A DNA stretch of 6,081 bases from Verrucomicrobiaceae bacterium (lineage in GTDB: Bacteria > Verrucomicrobiota > Verrucomicrobiae > Verrucomicrobiales > Akkermansiaceae). The translations under genes were made by a program, and so were the position numbers. Below the pieces are notes generated by a model that was not told the origin of the DNA, made no database searches, and worked only from the letters and a program-made list of their open reading frames with translations. Of this stretch, positions 1 to 5,662 are shown one piece after another. The first letter of the stretch is position 1, and every line of letters begins with the position of its first letter. The stretch is from assembly GCA_947372405.1 (NCBI GenBank), contig CANBTO010000332.1, positions 1 through 6,081 on the forward strand. Reading direction: 5' to 3'.

Positions 1-1284
1 GTCGATGCCATCGCTCCAGCGGGTGGAGATCTTTATGTAGGAGGCAACTTCAGCATTGCTGGGACGGGTTACGCGAATAATGTTGCCAAGTGGGATGGAG
101 CCAACTGGAAGCCATTGGGCAATGGGGTCAATAATGGAATTTCCTATAAAGGTTCTTCCAGTGAGGGCTACGTCGATTGCAAGGCAATTGCTGTCAGCGA
201 TACAAATGTTTATGTTGGAGGTTGGTTCGACCATGCTGGCGGTTTGTCTGTCAATTCAATTGCCCGATGGGACGGTCTGAACTGGGCGCCACTAGGGAAA
301 GGACTCAAGGGTGGCTACAATGGCGATCCCCTGGGTGTGGTTAGCAGCATGGCAGTCGGAACAGACGGGCTTTATGTGGGCGGAACTTTCACCGCAGCGG
401 GTGGGGTAACAACCAACAACATTGCGCGCTGGGATGGCAATGCCTGGCATTCCATCAATGGAGGCACCAACGACGGTGGTGAGGTGAATTCGGTCAAAGC
501 TCACAACGGAAGGATTTTTGTTGCCGGATCTTTTTCTTCCATTGGCGGGGTTGCAGCCTCCGGCGGGGTCGCCAGATGGAATGGAACGGCATGGCTCGGT
601 TACCCCGGTGAAGCGCAATTGGGTGCTTACATTTGCTACATTTCCAGACCCATCAGTTTGGCTTTTGAAGGAAACGATTTGTATATCGGCGCCTATTTTT
701 ATAGACCTGATAACAATGAATGGTTCCATGGAGTGGCGAGATGGACGGGGCAATCATGGTTATTGCTGGGACGAGGATTCAGGGGAATCGTGGGTAGCGG
801 AGAATTGTCAAGCATGGTTATTACAGGAAATTCACTGTATGCGGGTGGATCGTTCATCACAGCAGGCAATAAACTTTCACTCGGTATAGCACGCTACGAT
901 TTGGAAACAGATCCCACACGCAATGCTCCGGAAATCGCCGTGGAGCAACCGTCCGGATCGGATCTGACAGACGGCGTGGCGAACAAGGCCTTTGGCAGCG
1001 TAACCGTGGGGTTGTCTGGCAATGTCAAGACCTTCACTATCAGAAACACGGGCAATGCCGCACTCACAGGACTGGCGATCTCGAAGAACGGCGCCAACGA
1101 TGCCGACTTCCAGGTGGCCGCCCCGGCGGCGGCATCACTGGCGCCCGGCGGCAAGACCACCTTCACCGTGACCTTCAAACCCAACGCCGCAGGAACACGC
1201 ACGGCCGCCATCCATATCAAGAGCAACGATGCGAATGAAAACCCGTTTGACATCAAACTCTCGGGCATGGGGGTGGCACAATGA
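1..1284 (+). CDS. Propeller-repeat protein with C-terminal choice-of-anchor D domain (5' partial)
   Basis: Frame 1 is open from base 1, so the true start lies to the left; the TTG at 115 is only an internal leucine codon. About 427 residues are visible. Six imperfect repeats carry a (L/V)Y(V/I)GG.F..AGG strand, usually followed by N.(I/V)A.WDG..W..LG.G, with the tyrosine or phenylalanine at visible residues 12, 71, 125, 173, 228 and 280. This spacing of 48-59 residues resembles beta-propeller blades. From about residue 309 to the end the sequence fits a choice-of-anchor D domain (ASPM/SPD-2/Hydin-like Ig fold): FGSVTVG, FTIRNTGNAAL, LAPGGKTTFTVTFKP and IHIKSND are visible. Such proteins are normally exported or surface-attached, but the signal peptide would be outside the window. 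After the last domain the protein stops at SGMGVAQ with no membrane segment, PEP-CTERM or other sorting tail. The repeat part is poorer in G+C than the last domain. No enzymatic residues are recognisable; a binding or adhesion role would be a guess. Confidence 0.85.
   Translation, partial: VDAIAPAGGDLYVGGNFSIAGTGYANNVAKWDGANWKPLGNGVNNGISYKGSSSEGYVDCKAIAVSDTNVYVGGWFDHAGGLSVNSIARWDGLNWAPLGKGLKGGYNGDPLGVVSSMAVGTDGLYVGGTFTAAGGVTTNNIARWDGNAWHSINGGTNDGGEVNSVKAHNGRIFVAGSFSSIGGVAASGGVARWNGTAWLGYPGEAQLGAYICYISRPISLAFEGNDLYIGAYFYRPDNNEWFHGVARWTGQSWLLLGRGFRGIVGSGELSSMVITGNSLYAGGSFITAGNKLSLGIARYDLETDPTRNAPEIAVEQPSGSDLTDGVANKAFGSVTVGLSGNVKTFTIRNTGNAALTGLAISKNGANDADFQVAAPAAASLAPGGKTTFTVTFKPNAAGTRTAAIHIKSNDANENPFDIKLSGMGVAQ
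31..903 (+). repeat. Six protein-level propeller-blade repeats
   Basis: The repeats are seen in translation and not as clean DNA repeats. Each unit has a YVGG-like strand, an AGG turn, then an IARWDG..W..LG stretch. Units 1-3 are the most regular. Unit 4 has IFVAG, and unit 5 has LYIGAYF with an altered turn (YRPDNNEW). Unit 6 has LYAGGSF but ends in IARYD instead of IARWDG. The degeneration toward the C-terminal side suggests the propeller ends just before the choice-of-anchor D domain. More blades may lie upstream of the window. Confidence 0.75.
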
Positions 1285-1419
1285 CCGGTTGGTTTCTTAA
1301 CCTCGCCTCGATTTCGTCAATCTCGATGGTTACGCCCCATACCGTCCCCATTCACCGGTCAGGACGGAGGGCCATACCCAAGGACTGATAGATAACACTG
1401 GCTTGCGAAGCTTTCCTTC

Positions 1420-1446
1420 CGGGATAACACGCAGCGTGGATTCCCG
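1420..1446. repeat. 27-bp interrupted palindrome in the convergent intergenic gap
   Basis: The site is symmetric about base 1433. The outer arms are CGGGA (1420-1424) and TCCCG (1442-1446). Three mismatched bases follow on each side, then inner arms CACGC (1428-1432) and GCGTG (1434-1438). It lies between the ends of two convergent genes, where a two-way terminator would be expected. However, no T-run follows on either strand, so a classical intrinsic terminator is not supported. The rest of 1285-1462 holds an 8-bp direct repeat GATAACAC (1391-1398 and 1423-1430) and nothing else I recognise. Confidence 0.35.
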
Positions 1447-1462
1447 CTCGTGGTGAGAACCC

Positions 1463-2374
1463 TCACCATTCCACGCCGACGCCTTCTTCGGGGATGAGGA
1501 TCTGTTCGCTGATGCCGAGGCGGTCGGCCTCGGCCAGCAGGCGGTCGACGGGTTCCTCGTGCGGCTCGTTTCCTAGAGGGAAGGTGCCGTAGTGCATGGG
1601 GATGAGGAGTTTCGCGCCGAGGTCGGCGAAGGCGCGCACGGCCTCCTCCGGGTTCATGTGGACGTCCCGACCGCTGGGCGATTCGTAGGCGCCGATGGGC
1701 ATGAGGGCGACGTCGATTTCATAACGTCTGCCGATTTCCCCGAAGCCGTCGAAATACGCGCTGTCTCCGCAATGGAAGACGCTCTTGCCGCCGGCTCGCA
1801 CGATGTAGCCGCCGAAATCGCGGTGGACGTCGTGGATGAAGCGCGCGCCCCAGTGATGGGAGGGAGTGTGGATGATTTCCAACTGGTCGAAATGCAGCTC
1901 CTCCCAGACCTGCATCTCGTGGATGGCGGGAAAGCCGAGGCGTTTGACGAGCGAGCCGCTGCCGATGGGCACCACGATGCCTTCACGCGCCTGGAGGATC
2001 TTGAGGCTGGGTTTGTGCAGGTGGTCGAAGTGGGCGTGGGTCACCAGCACGAGATCCACCACGGGCAACCCATGGAGATTGAGGCCCGGAAGGCGGCGGC
2101 GTTTCACCGGGCCGTGCCATTTCGCCCAATTCGGATCGACGATCACCGAGTGCCCGGCAAACTGGAGGAAGAACGAGGCATGGCCGATCCAGGTGATGCG
2201 CACCTTGTCCGGCTCCGGTGGATCCAGCACGGGCTCCAGCACGTCCCCGCCGGTCCTGCGGAACATTCCCGGCACGATGCGGTGGCGGAGGAAACGCAGG
2301 TTGCGGGCCGGCCAGCCCTTCTGTGGCAGAAGGCCCGAGTAGCGTGCGGATGGGAATGAAGGATTGGGATCCAC
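1463..2374 (-). CDS. MBL-fold metallo-hydrolase, NAPE-PLD-like
   Basis: A 303-residue metallo-beta-lactamase-fold hydrolase of the UlaG/NAPE-PLD branch (Lactamase_B_2). The order of motifs is ITWIGHAS (60-67), VDPNW (79-83), the metal motif HAHFDH (113-118), PSHHWGAR (171-178), CGDSAYFDGFGEIG (202-215), PIGAYE (226-231), NPEEAV (241-246) and MHYGTF (260-265). These line up well with what I remember of mammalian N-acylphosphatidylethanolamine phospholipase D, including the HW, GD, IGAYE and H.GTF blocks. The seven expected zinc ligands all appear present: H113, H115, D117, H118, H174, D204 and H261. The likely reaction is hydrolysis of a phosphodiester or related bond in a lipid-like substrate, but bacterial members have varied substrates and this is inference. 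There is no signal peptide, so it is probably cytosolic or peripheral. The start is GTG at 2374 with a stop two codons upstream. No good Shine-Dalgarno is seen, but the N-terminal NPSF...LRFLR stretch fits the family. Confidence 0.9.
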   Translation of the reverse strand: MDPNPSFPSARYSGLLPQKGWPARNLRFLRHRIVPGMFRRTGGDVLEPVLDPPEPDKVRITWIGHASFFLQFAGHSVIVDPNWAKWHGPVKRRRLPGLNLHGLPVVDLVLVTHAHFDHLHKPSLKILQAREGIVVPIGSGSLVKRLGFPAIHEMQVWEELHFDQLEIIHTPSHHWGARFIHDVHRDFGGYIVRAGGKSVFHCGDSAYFDGFGEIGRRYEIDVALMPIGAYESPSGRDVHMNPEEAVRAFADLGAKLLIPMHYGTFPLGNEPHEEPVDRLLAEADRLGISEQILIPEEGVGVEW

Positions 2375-2513
2375 CTGTTACGGATTGCTGAAATACGCAG
2401 GCATGCGTCGCACCGAAACTGCCGGTTTGCAAGCCATTCCCCGGTGGATATCACAAGTGAACGGCAGGACCTTTCGCCTTGACTTCGCAGCTACCTGAAT
2501 CGAGATGATTTTC
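2375..2513. promoter_or_regulatory. Divergent intergenic region expected to hold two promoters
   Basis: This gap separates the minus-strand hydrolase from the plus-strand secreted protein, so both promoters should lie here or nearby. The only box-like element I can point to is TTGACT (2479-2484) on the plus strand, but nothing resembling TATAAT stands 16-18 bases downstream. A short inverted repeat, ACGCA (2395-2399) and TGCGT (2404-2408), lies about 20 bases upstream of the hydrolase start. No operator or riboswitch is recognised. The call rests on gene layout and not on a clear motif. Confidence 0.3.
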
Positions 2514-3353
2514 ATGAAAACAATCCTGTGCGCGATCGCGGCGGCGCTATTCGGTCTGGCCCATCTGGAAGCGACGACCATCCAGCTCACTGGCACGGCA
2601 ACATGGAAATACACCGCTCCGGACTGCTCGTTCACGCTCAACGGGACGCTGACGAATCCGACCTCCATTCTCTCCGGGACCATCAAGCTGGTGCTCTGGG
2701 TCACGGCCGCGCCATTCCCGTCCGGAGGAGGCACTTCGATTTCCGAACTCACGATCGGCCAGATTGATGCCGGCGGCCAGATCGGCAGTTTCACCAACAC
2801 CGCGCCCGCCACCGTTCCGAAAATCACCGGGGATTTCTATTTCACGATCCTGATCATGGAATACACGAGTCTGGGCTGGCAGACACGAGCCTACGTGGAC
2901 ACAGGCAAAAAACACCTGGAAAACGGCGAGTTCGCATCAAACTCCAACTGGGTCATTCCTGACAAGCCGGTCGGCACGCCGTTGTCGAAAATCAATGCGG
3001 GCGACCGCTTCGTGCTGCAACTCAAGGCCACCGCGGATCTCAGCGCGCTGCCGGCGATCTATCAGGTGAAGACGTTCGTCGATGTGGAGGCGAACAGCCT
3101 GGCCTCCGTCACCATCTCAGGAAGCCAGACGCCCGCCGCACGCGGTTATTCCGTCGTCACGGACACGCTGAACGGCAAAAGCGTGAAGGCGGGCAAACTG
3201 TTCCTCGACTACAAGAAAGCCGCCGGAGCCGGGCCCGCCTCGAACTCCACCATCACGCTTTATTTCCAGAGTGCCAGCTCCGGGGTTTACAAGCACGTCT
3301 CGGTGAATCCCGTGCGCGGCGGGACGACTTGGGGCACTTTCACCTACCGCTGA
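2514..3353 (+). CDS. Secreted beta-rich protein of unknown function
   Basis: I do not recognise a characterised family. The protein begins with a typical signal peptide: MK, then a hydrophobic core (ILCAIAAALFGLA), then a likely cleavage after LEA near residue 20. The mature part of about 259 residues is rich in Thr, Ser, Gly and beta-branched residues, which suggests an all-beta fold. The stretch at about 47-125 (SGTIKLVLWVTAAPF, then ELTIGQIDAGG, SFTN, GDFYFTILIMEYT) resembles a recurring domain I associate with hypothetical exported proteins, where an SGTL.L.LWA segment precedes a LG.L.GG segment; this is from memory. A second region (about 185-279) has alternating polar and hydrophobic residues and ends in FTYR with no anchor. 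One cysteine remains after cleavage (C38), and there is no lipobox. I chose ATG 2514 over ATG 2505 because a weak GAG lies 9 bases upstream of it and it gives a cleaner signal peptide; the longer form adds only MIF. It ends 28 bp before a convergent gene. Confidence 0.8.
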   Translation: MKTILCAIAAALFGLAHLEATTIQLTGTATWKYTAPDCSFTLNGTLTNPTSILSGTIKLVLWVTAAPFPSGGGTSISELTIGQIDAGGQIGSFTNTAPATVPKITGDFYFTILIMEYTSLGWQTRAYVDTGKKHLENGEFASNSNWVIPDKPVGTPLSKINAGDRFVLQLKATADLSALPAIYQVKTFVDVEANSLASVTISGSQTPAARGYSVVTDTLNGKSVKAGKLFLDYKKAAGAGPASNSTITLYFQSASSGVYKHVSVNPVRGGTTWGTFTYR

Positions 3354-3381
3354 TCCTTCGGAGAGCAGCGGGCCTTCGCTT

Positions 3382-3552
3382 TCAATCCGCCAGGCCGCGT
3401 GCATACACATCGTCTTCAGTGAACACGATCACCATCGGCCGGCAGCAGACCTCGCAATCGTAGTCCACTTCGGTCGGCATCTCGTCCGGATGCGGCACCG
3501 CGACTTCGAACACTTCAAAACAGGTGGGGCAGGTGACTTCAGCGAACTCCAT
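3382..3552 (-). CDS. Small CPXCG-type cysteine-rich protein
   Basis: A 56-residue acidic protein of the CPXCG motif-containing cysteine-rich family (Cys_rich_CPXG). It carries CPTC at residues 8-11 and a DCEVCCRPM block at 32-40, with five cysteines (8, 11, 33, 36, 37). Paired cysteines of this kind normally hold a zinc ion in a small ribbon; the family's role is unknown. The first motif reads CPTCF where the family usually has CPxCG, a mild departure. I prefer ATG 3552 because AGGG (3559-3562 on the opposite strand) stands 6 bases upstream of it. A GTG at 3567 would add five residues but has no Shine-Dalgarno and would lie in the loop of a hairpin. The gene is convergent with the secreted protein (28-bp gap) and divergent from the transporter operon. 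Its ribosome binding site lies inside an inverted repeat. Confidence 0.85.
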   Translation of the reverse strand: MEFAEVTCPTCFEVFEVAVPHPDEMPTEVDYDCEVCCRPMVIVFTEDDVYARGLAD

Positions 3553-3584
3553 GGCGAACCCTGACACGAATCAGGGTTTTCGCC
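3553..3584 (-). promoter_or_regulatory. Hairpin covering the ribosome binding site of the CPXCG gene
   Basis: On the minus strand the RNA would read GGCGAA, AA, CCCTGA, then a six-base loop TTCGTG, then TCAGGG and TTCGCC, with ATG directly after. GGCGAA pairs with TTCGCC and CCCTGA with TCAGGG, giving a 12-bp stem broken only by a two-base bulge. The 3' arm contains the AGGG that would act as Shine-Dalgarno. The structure could therefore limit translation of the small protein, or the DNA dyad could be an operator between two divergent transcripts. The pairing is seen directly; the function is inferred. Confidence 0.45.
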
Positions 3585-3617
3585 AACCTTGGAAACCCGC
3601 TCAAACCAACGTCGATT

Positions 3618-4613
3618 ATGCGCTTGTGCGGCGGAGGATCGCCCCGGACTCTCGCACCCGTGATCTCTCCGGGTGATGTCATAGCCTCCGTATTGCCGGT
3701 CTATCTGCTGATCGTGGCGGGTGCGGCCCTGCGTTGGACGGGCATTGTCCGCAAGGAGCACGACGAGGGCATCATGCGGGTGGTTTACACTGTCATGTTG
3801 CCATGTTTCATGCTCGATAAAATCCTCGGCAGCCAGGTACTCAGGAGTGGCACGGCGGTGGCAAGCGCTATGGGGCTCGGCTTCGGCCTGATTCTCGCGG
3901 GCATCGCCATCGGCCTCATCGTGGGCAGGATCATCGGACTGGAAAAAGGCACCGGCATGAGGACCTTCGCGTTGGCGGCGGGAACGCAGAACTTCGGATT
4001 CACCGCGGCACCGGTGGTGGAGATCCTGTGGAGCACGGGTGCGCTGGCCGTGCTCTTCGTCCACAACATCGGCGTGGAGCTGGCGATGTGGTCGGTGGGC
4101 GTGATGATCATCAGCGGTGAACGCGGCATCCGTTGGAGGAAACTGATCAACGGACCCGTGGTGGCGGTGTTGTTCGGGTTGTTGCTGGTCTCGCTGGGCT
4201 GGGACACGCATTTCACCGGTGCGCCGCGCAAGGCGATCTCCATGATCGGCATCGGCGCGTTTCCACTTGGCGTGCTGGTCACCGGCTGCACGATCATGGA
4301 CCTGGTAGGGGCGGAGAGGCCGCAGTGGAGGATCATCCTGGGCTCCTCCGTGGTGAGGCTGTTGCTCGCGCCACTCGTGTTTCTCTCCGCTGCGAAATAC
4401 CTGCCCATCGCGACCGAACTCCGCCAGGTGCTCGTGGTGCAGGCGGCGATGCCAGCGGCGATGACTCCCATCATTCTCGCCCGCCTGTATGCCGGCCGGC
4501 CGGCCATCGCCGTGCAGATCGTCGTTTTCACCACTGTCCTCAGTCTCCTGACGCTACCGTGGATCATCTCCCTCGGCTGCCAATGGATCGGTTTGAAACC
4601 CTTTTTGCACTAA
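3618..4613 (+). CDS. AEC-family (auxin efflux carrier-like) transporter
   Basis: A 331-residue integral membrane protein of the AEC family (Mem_trans, related to plant PIN carriers), whose bacterial members export or exchange organic anions such as malate or malonate. Hydrophobic segments are seen near residues 21-38, 53-70, 81-103, 114-134, 140-165, 178-195, 206-228, 237-258, 270-290 and 297-322, about ten in all, as expected for the family. The conserved block AAGTQNFGFTAAPVVE (120-135) and the following NGPVVAVLFGLLL (178-190) match the two halves of a typical AEC protein. The substrate cannot be read from sequence. The start is uncertain: ATG 3618 has no clear Shine-Dalgarno and its first 14 residues (CGGGSPRTLAP) look unlike the family. 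GTG 3660, giving a 317-residue protein that begins VISPGDVIASVLPV, is a good alternative. It is followed after 15 bp by a dehydrogenase gene and is probably the first gene of a three-gene operon. Confidence 0.9.
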   Translation: MRLCGGGSPRTLAPVISPGDVIASVLPVYLLIVAGAALRWTGIVRKEHDEGIMRVVYTVMLPCFMLDKILGSQVLRSGTAVASAMGLGFGLILAGIAIGLIVGRIIGLEKGTGMRTFALAAGTQNFGFTAAPVVEILWSTGALAVLFVHNIGVELAMWSVGVMIISGERGIRWRKLINGPVVAVLFGLLLVSLGWDTHFTGAPRKAISMIGIGAFPLGVLVTGCTIMDLVGAERPQWRIILGSSVVRLLLAPLVFLSAAKYLPIATELRQVLVVQAAMPAAMTPIILARLYAGRPAIAVQIVVFTTVLSLLTLPWIISLGCQWIGLKPFLH

Positions 4614-4628
4614 CCGGAAACAGCCGCC

Positions 4629-5657
4629 ATGAAAGCCATTGGAGCCAGACAATTCCTGCCATCATCCGATCCCGGATGCCTCGTTGAGTTCGAAACCGCA
4701 ACACCCACTCCGGGTCCATGGGATCTGTTAGTGCGCGTCATGGCGGTGGCGGTGAACCCGGTGGACACCAAGATTCGCGCGTCCCTCGGCAACACGCCGC
4801 TCGACACACCGCGCGTCCTCGGATGGGACGCCTCCGGTATCGTCACGGCGGTGGGCGACGAGGTCCACGGTTTCAATGTCGGTGACGAGGTCTTCTACGC
4901 CGGAGACCTCACGCGACCCGGCTGCAACGCGGAGTTTCAAGCCGTCGACTCACGTCTCGTCGCGCGGAAACCCGCCTCATGGTCCTTCGCGGAAGCAGCG
5001 GCTGTTCCGCTCGTCGCCCTGACAGCCTGGGAACTGCTCTTCGAAAGAATGGGAGCGGACGCTAACGGAAACGACCGAGGAAAACCGCTGCTCGTCATCA
5101 ACGGCGCGGGCGGCGTTGGATCCGCCGTGATTCCCCTCGCCCGCCATGCGGGGCTGCGGGTCGTGGCCACCGCATCGCGGCCGGAAACCATGGCATGGTG
5201 CGAGTCACTTGGGGCCGATCATGTCATCAACCACCGTGAGCCGCTACGTCCGCAGGCGGAGGCGCTCGGCATCAGCGCCTTCCCTTACATCACCAATCTC
5301 TACAACACGGAAGCCTATTGGGATACCACGGCGGATCTCATCGCGCCGCTGGGCGCTTTGGGGCTCATCGTCGAGCCGAAGGAGAAGCTTCACATCGGTG
5401 ATCCGCTCAAAGCCAAGTGCGTCCGCATCGCATGGGAATTCATGGCCGCCCGCGCGAAATTCCAACTACCGGACATGCACGTTCAGGGTGAGACTCTCGG
5501 AAAAATCGCCACACTCTGTGAATCCGGCGTGTTTCCAAAAATCCACACGCGCGTTTTCGGCTCGCTCTCGGTTGACCGCCTGCGCGAGGCCCACGCCGCC
5601 ATGGAAACCGGCAGCGCCCACGGCAAGTGGGTCTTCTGTCTGAATTCCGGAATCTAA
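4629..5657 (+). CDS. Zinc-type alcohol dehydrogenase-like / quinone oxidoreductase family protein
   Basis: A 342-residue medium-chain dehydrogenase/reductase, close to the 'zinc-binding alcohol dehydrogenase family' group (TIGR02817-like). The N-terminal GroES-like part shows VNPVDTKIR (42-50), VLGWDASGIV (63-72), GDEV (85-88) and YAGD (90-93). AAAVPLVALTAWE (123-135) leads into the nucleotide-binding fold with GAGGVGS (159-165), and ATASRPET (180-187) follows the second strand. The arginine in SRP would favour NADPH, by analogy with the family. The Cys/His/Glu ligands of classical zinc alcohol dehydrogenases are absent, so despite the family name it is probably a zinc-independent quinone or enone reductase. 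The substrate is unknown. The start ATG lies 15 bp after the transporter stop with a weak GGAA 9 bases upstream. It is soluble, with no signal peptide. The next gene begins 5 bp after its stop, indicating co-transcription and perhaps translational coupling. Confidence 0.92.
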   Translation: MKAIGARQFLPSSDPGCLVEFETATPTPGPWDLLVRVMAVAVNPVDTKIRASLGNTPLDTPRVLGWDASGIVTAVGDEVHGFNVGDEVFYAGDLTRPGCNAEFQAVDSRLVARKPASWSFAEAAAVPLVALTAWELLFERMGADANGNDRGKPLLVINGAGGVGSAVIPLARHAGLRVVATASRPETMAWCESLGADHVINHREPLRPQAEALGISAFPYITNLYNTEAYWDTTADLIAPLGALGLIVEPKEKLHIGDPLKAKCVRIAWEFMAARAKFQLPDMHVQGETLGKIATLCESGVFPKIHTRVFGSLSVDRLREAHAAMETGSAHGKWVFCLNSGI

Positions 5658-5662
5658 CAATC

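Noticed and set aside
115..117. TTG as the start of the propeller gene
   Set aside because: The same frame continues upstream to base 1 with a complete repeat unit, so this is an internal leucine.
1282..1361. 8-bp inverted repeat TGACCGGT (1282-1289) and ACCGGTCA (1354-1361)
   Set aside because: The arms are 64 bp apart, contain a self-palindromic ACCGGT core and overlap a stop codon; chance is the simpler explanation.
1451..1468. 7-bp hairpin (TGGTGAG / CTCACCA) over the stop codon of the hydrolase as a terminator
   Set aside because: No T-run follows on the minus strand, and a stem this short is weak, so a terminator is not supported.
1592..2359. 255-codon open frame on the plus strand across the hydrolase gene
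   Set aside because: It is antisense to a clear MBL-fold gene with all catalytic motifs, and its own translation shows no family motif; long antisense frames are common in GC-rich genes.
2479..2507. Sigma-70 promoter with TTGACT for the secreted-protein gene
   Set aside because: The bases 17 positions downstream (GAGATG) do not resemble a -10 box and fall on the possible start codon.
3354..3381. Terminator between the convergent secreted-protein and CPXCG genes
   Set aside because: The 28-bp gap holds only a direct repeat CCTTCG and no inverted repeat with a T-run.
3429..4211. 260-codon minus-strand frame spanning the CPXCG gene and the transporter
   Set aside because: Its translation is rich in His, Gln and Arg, with no domain, and crosses two better-supported genes in other frames.
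3785..4567. 260-codon open frame on the minus strand within the transporter gene
   Set aside because: It lies opposite the AEC membrane segments and has no recognisable motif, so it is a shadow of the true gene.
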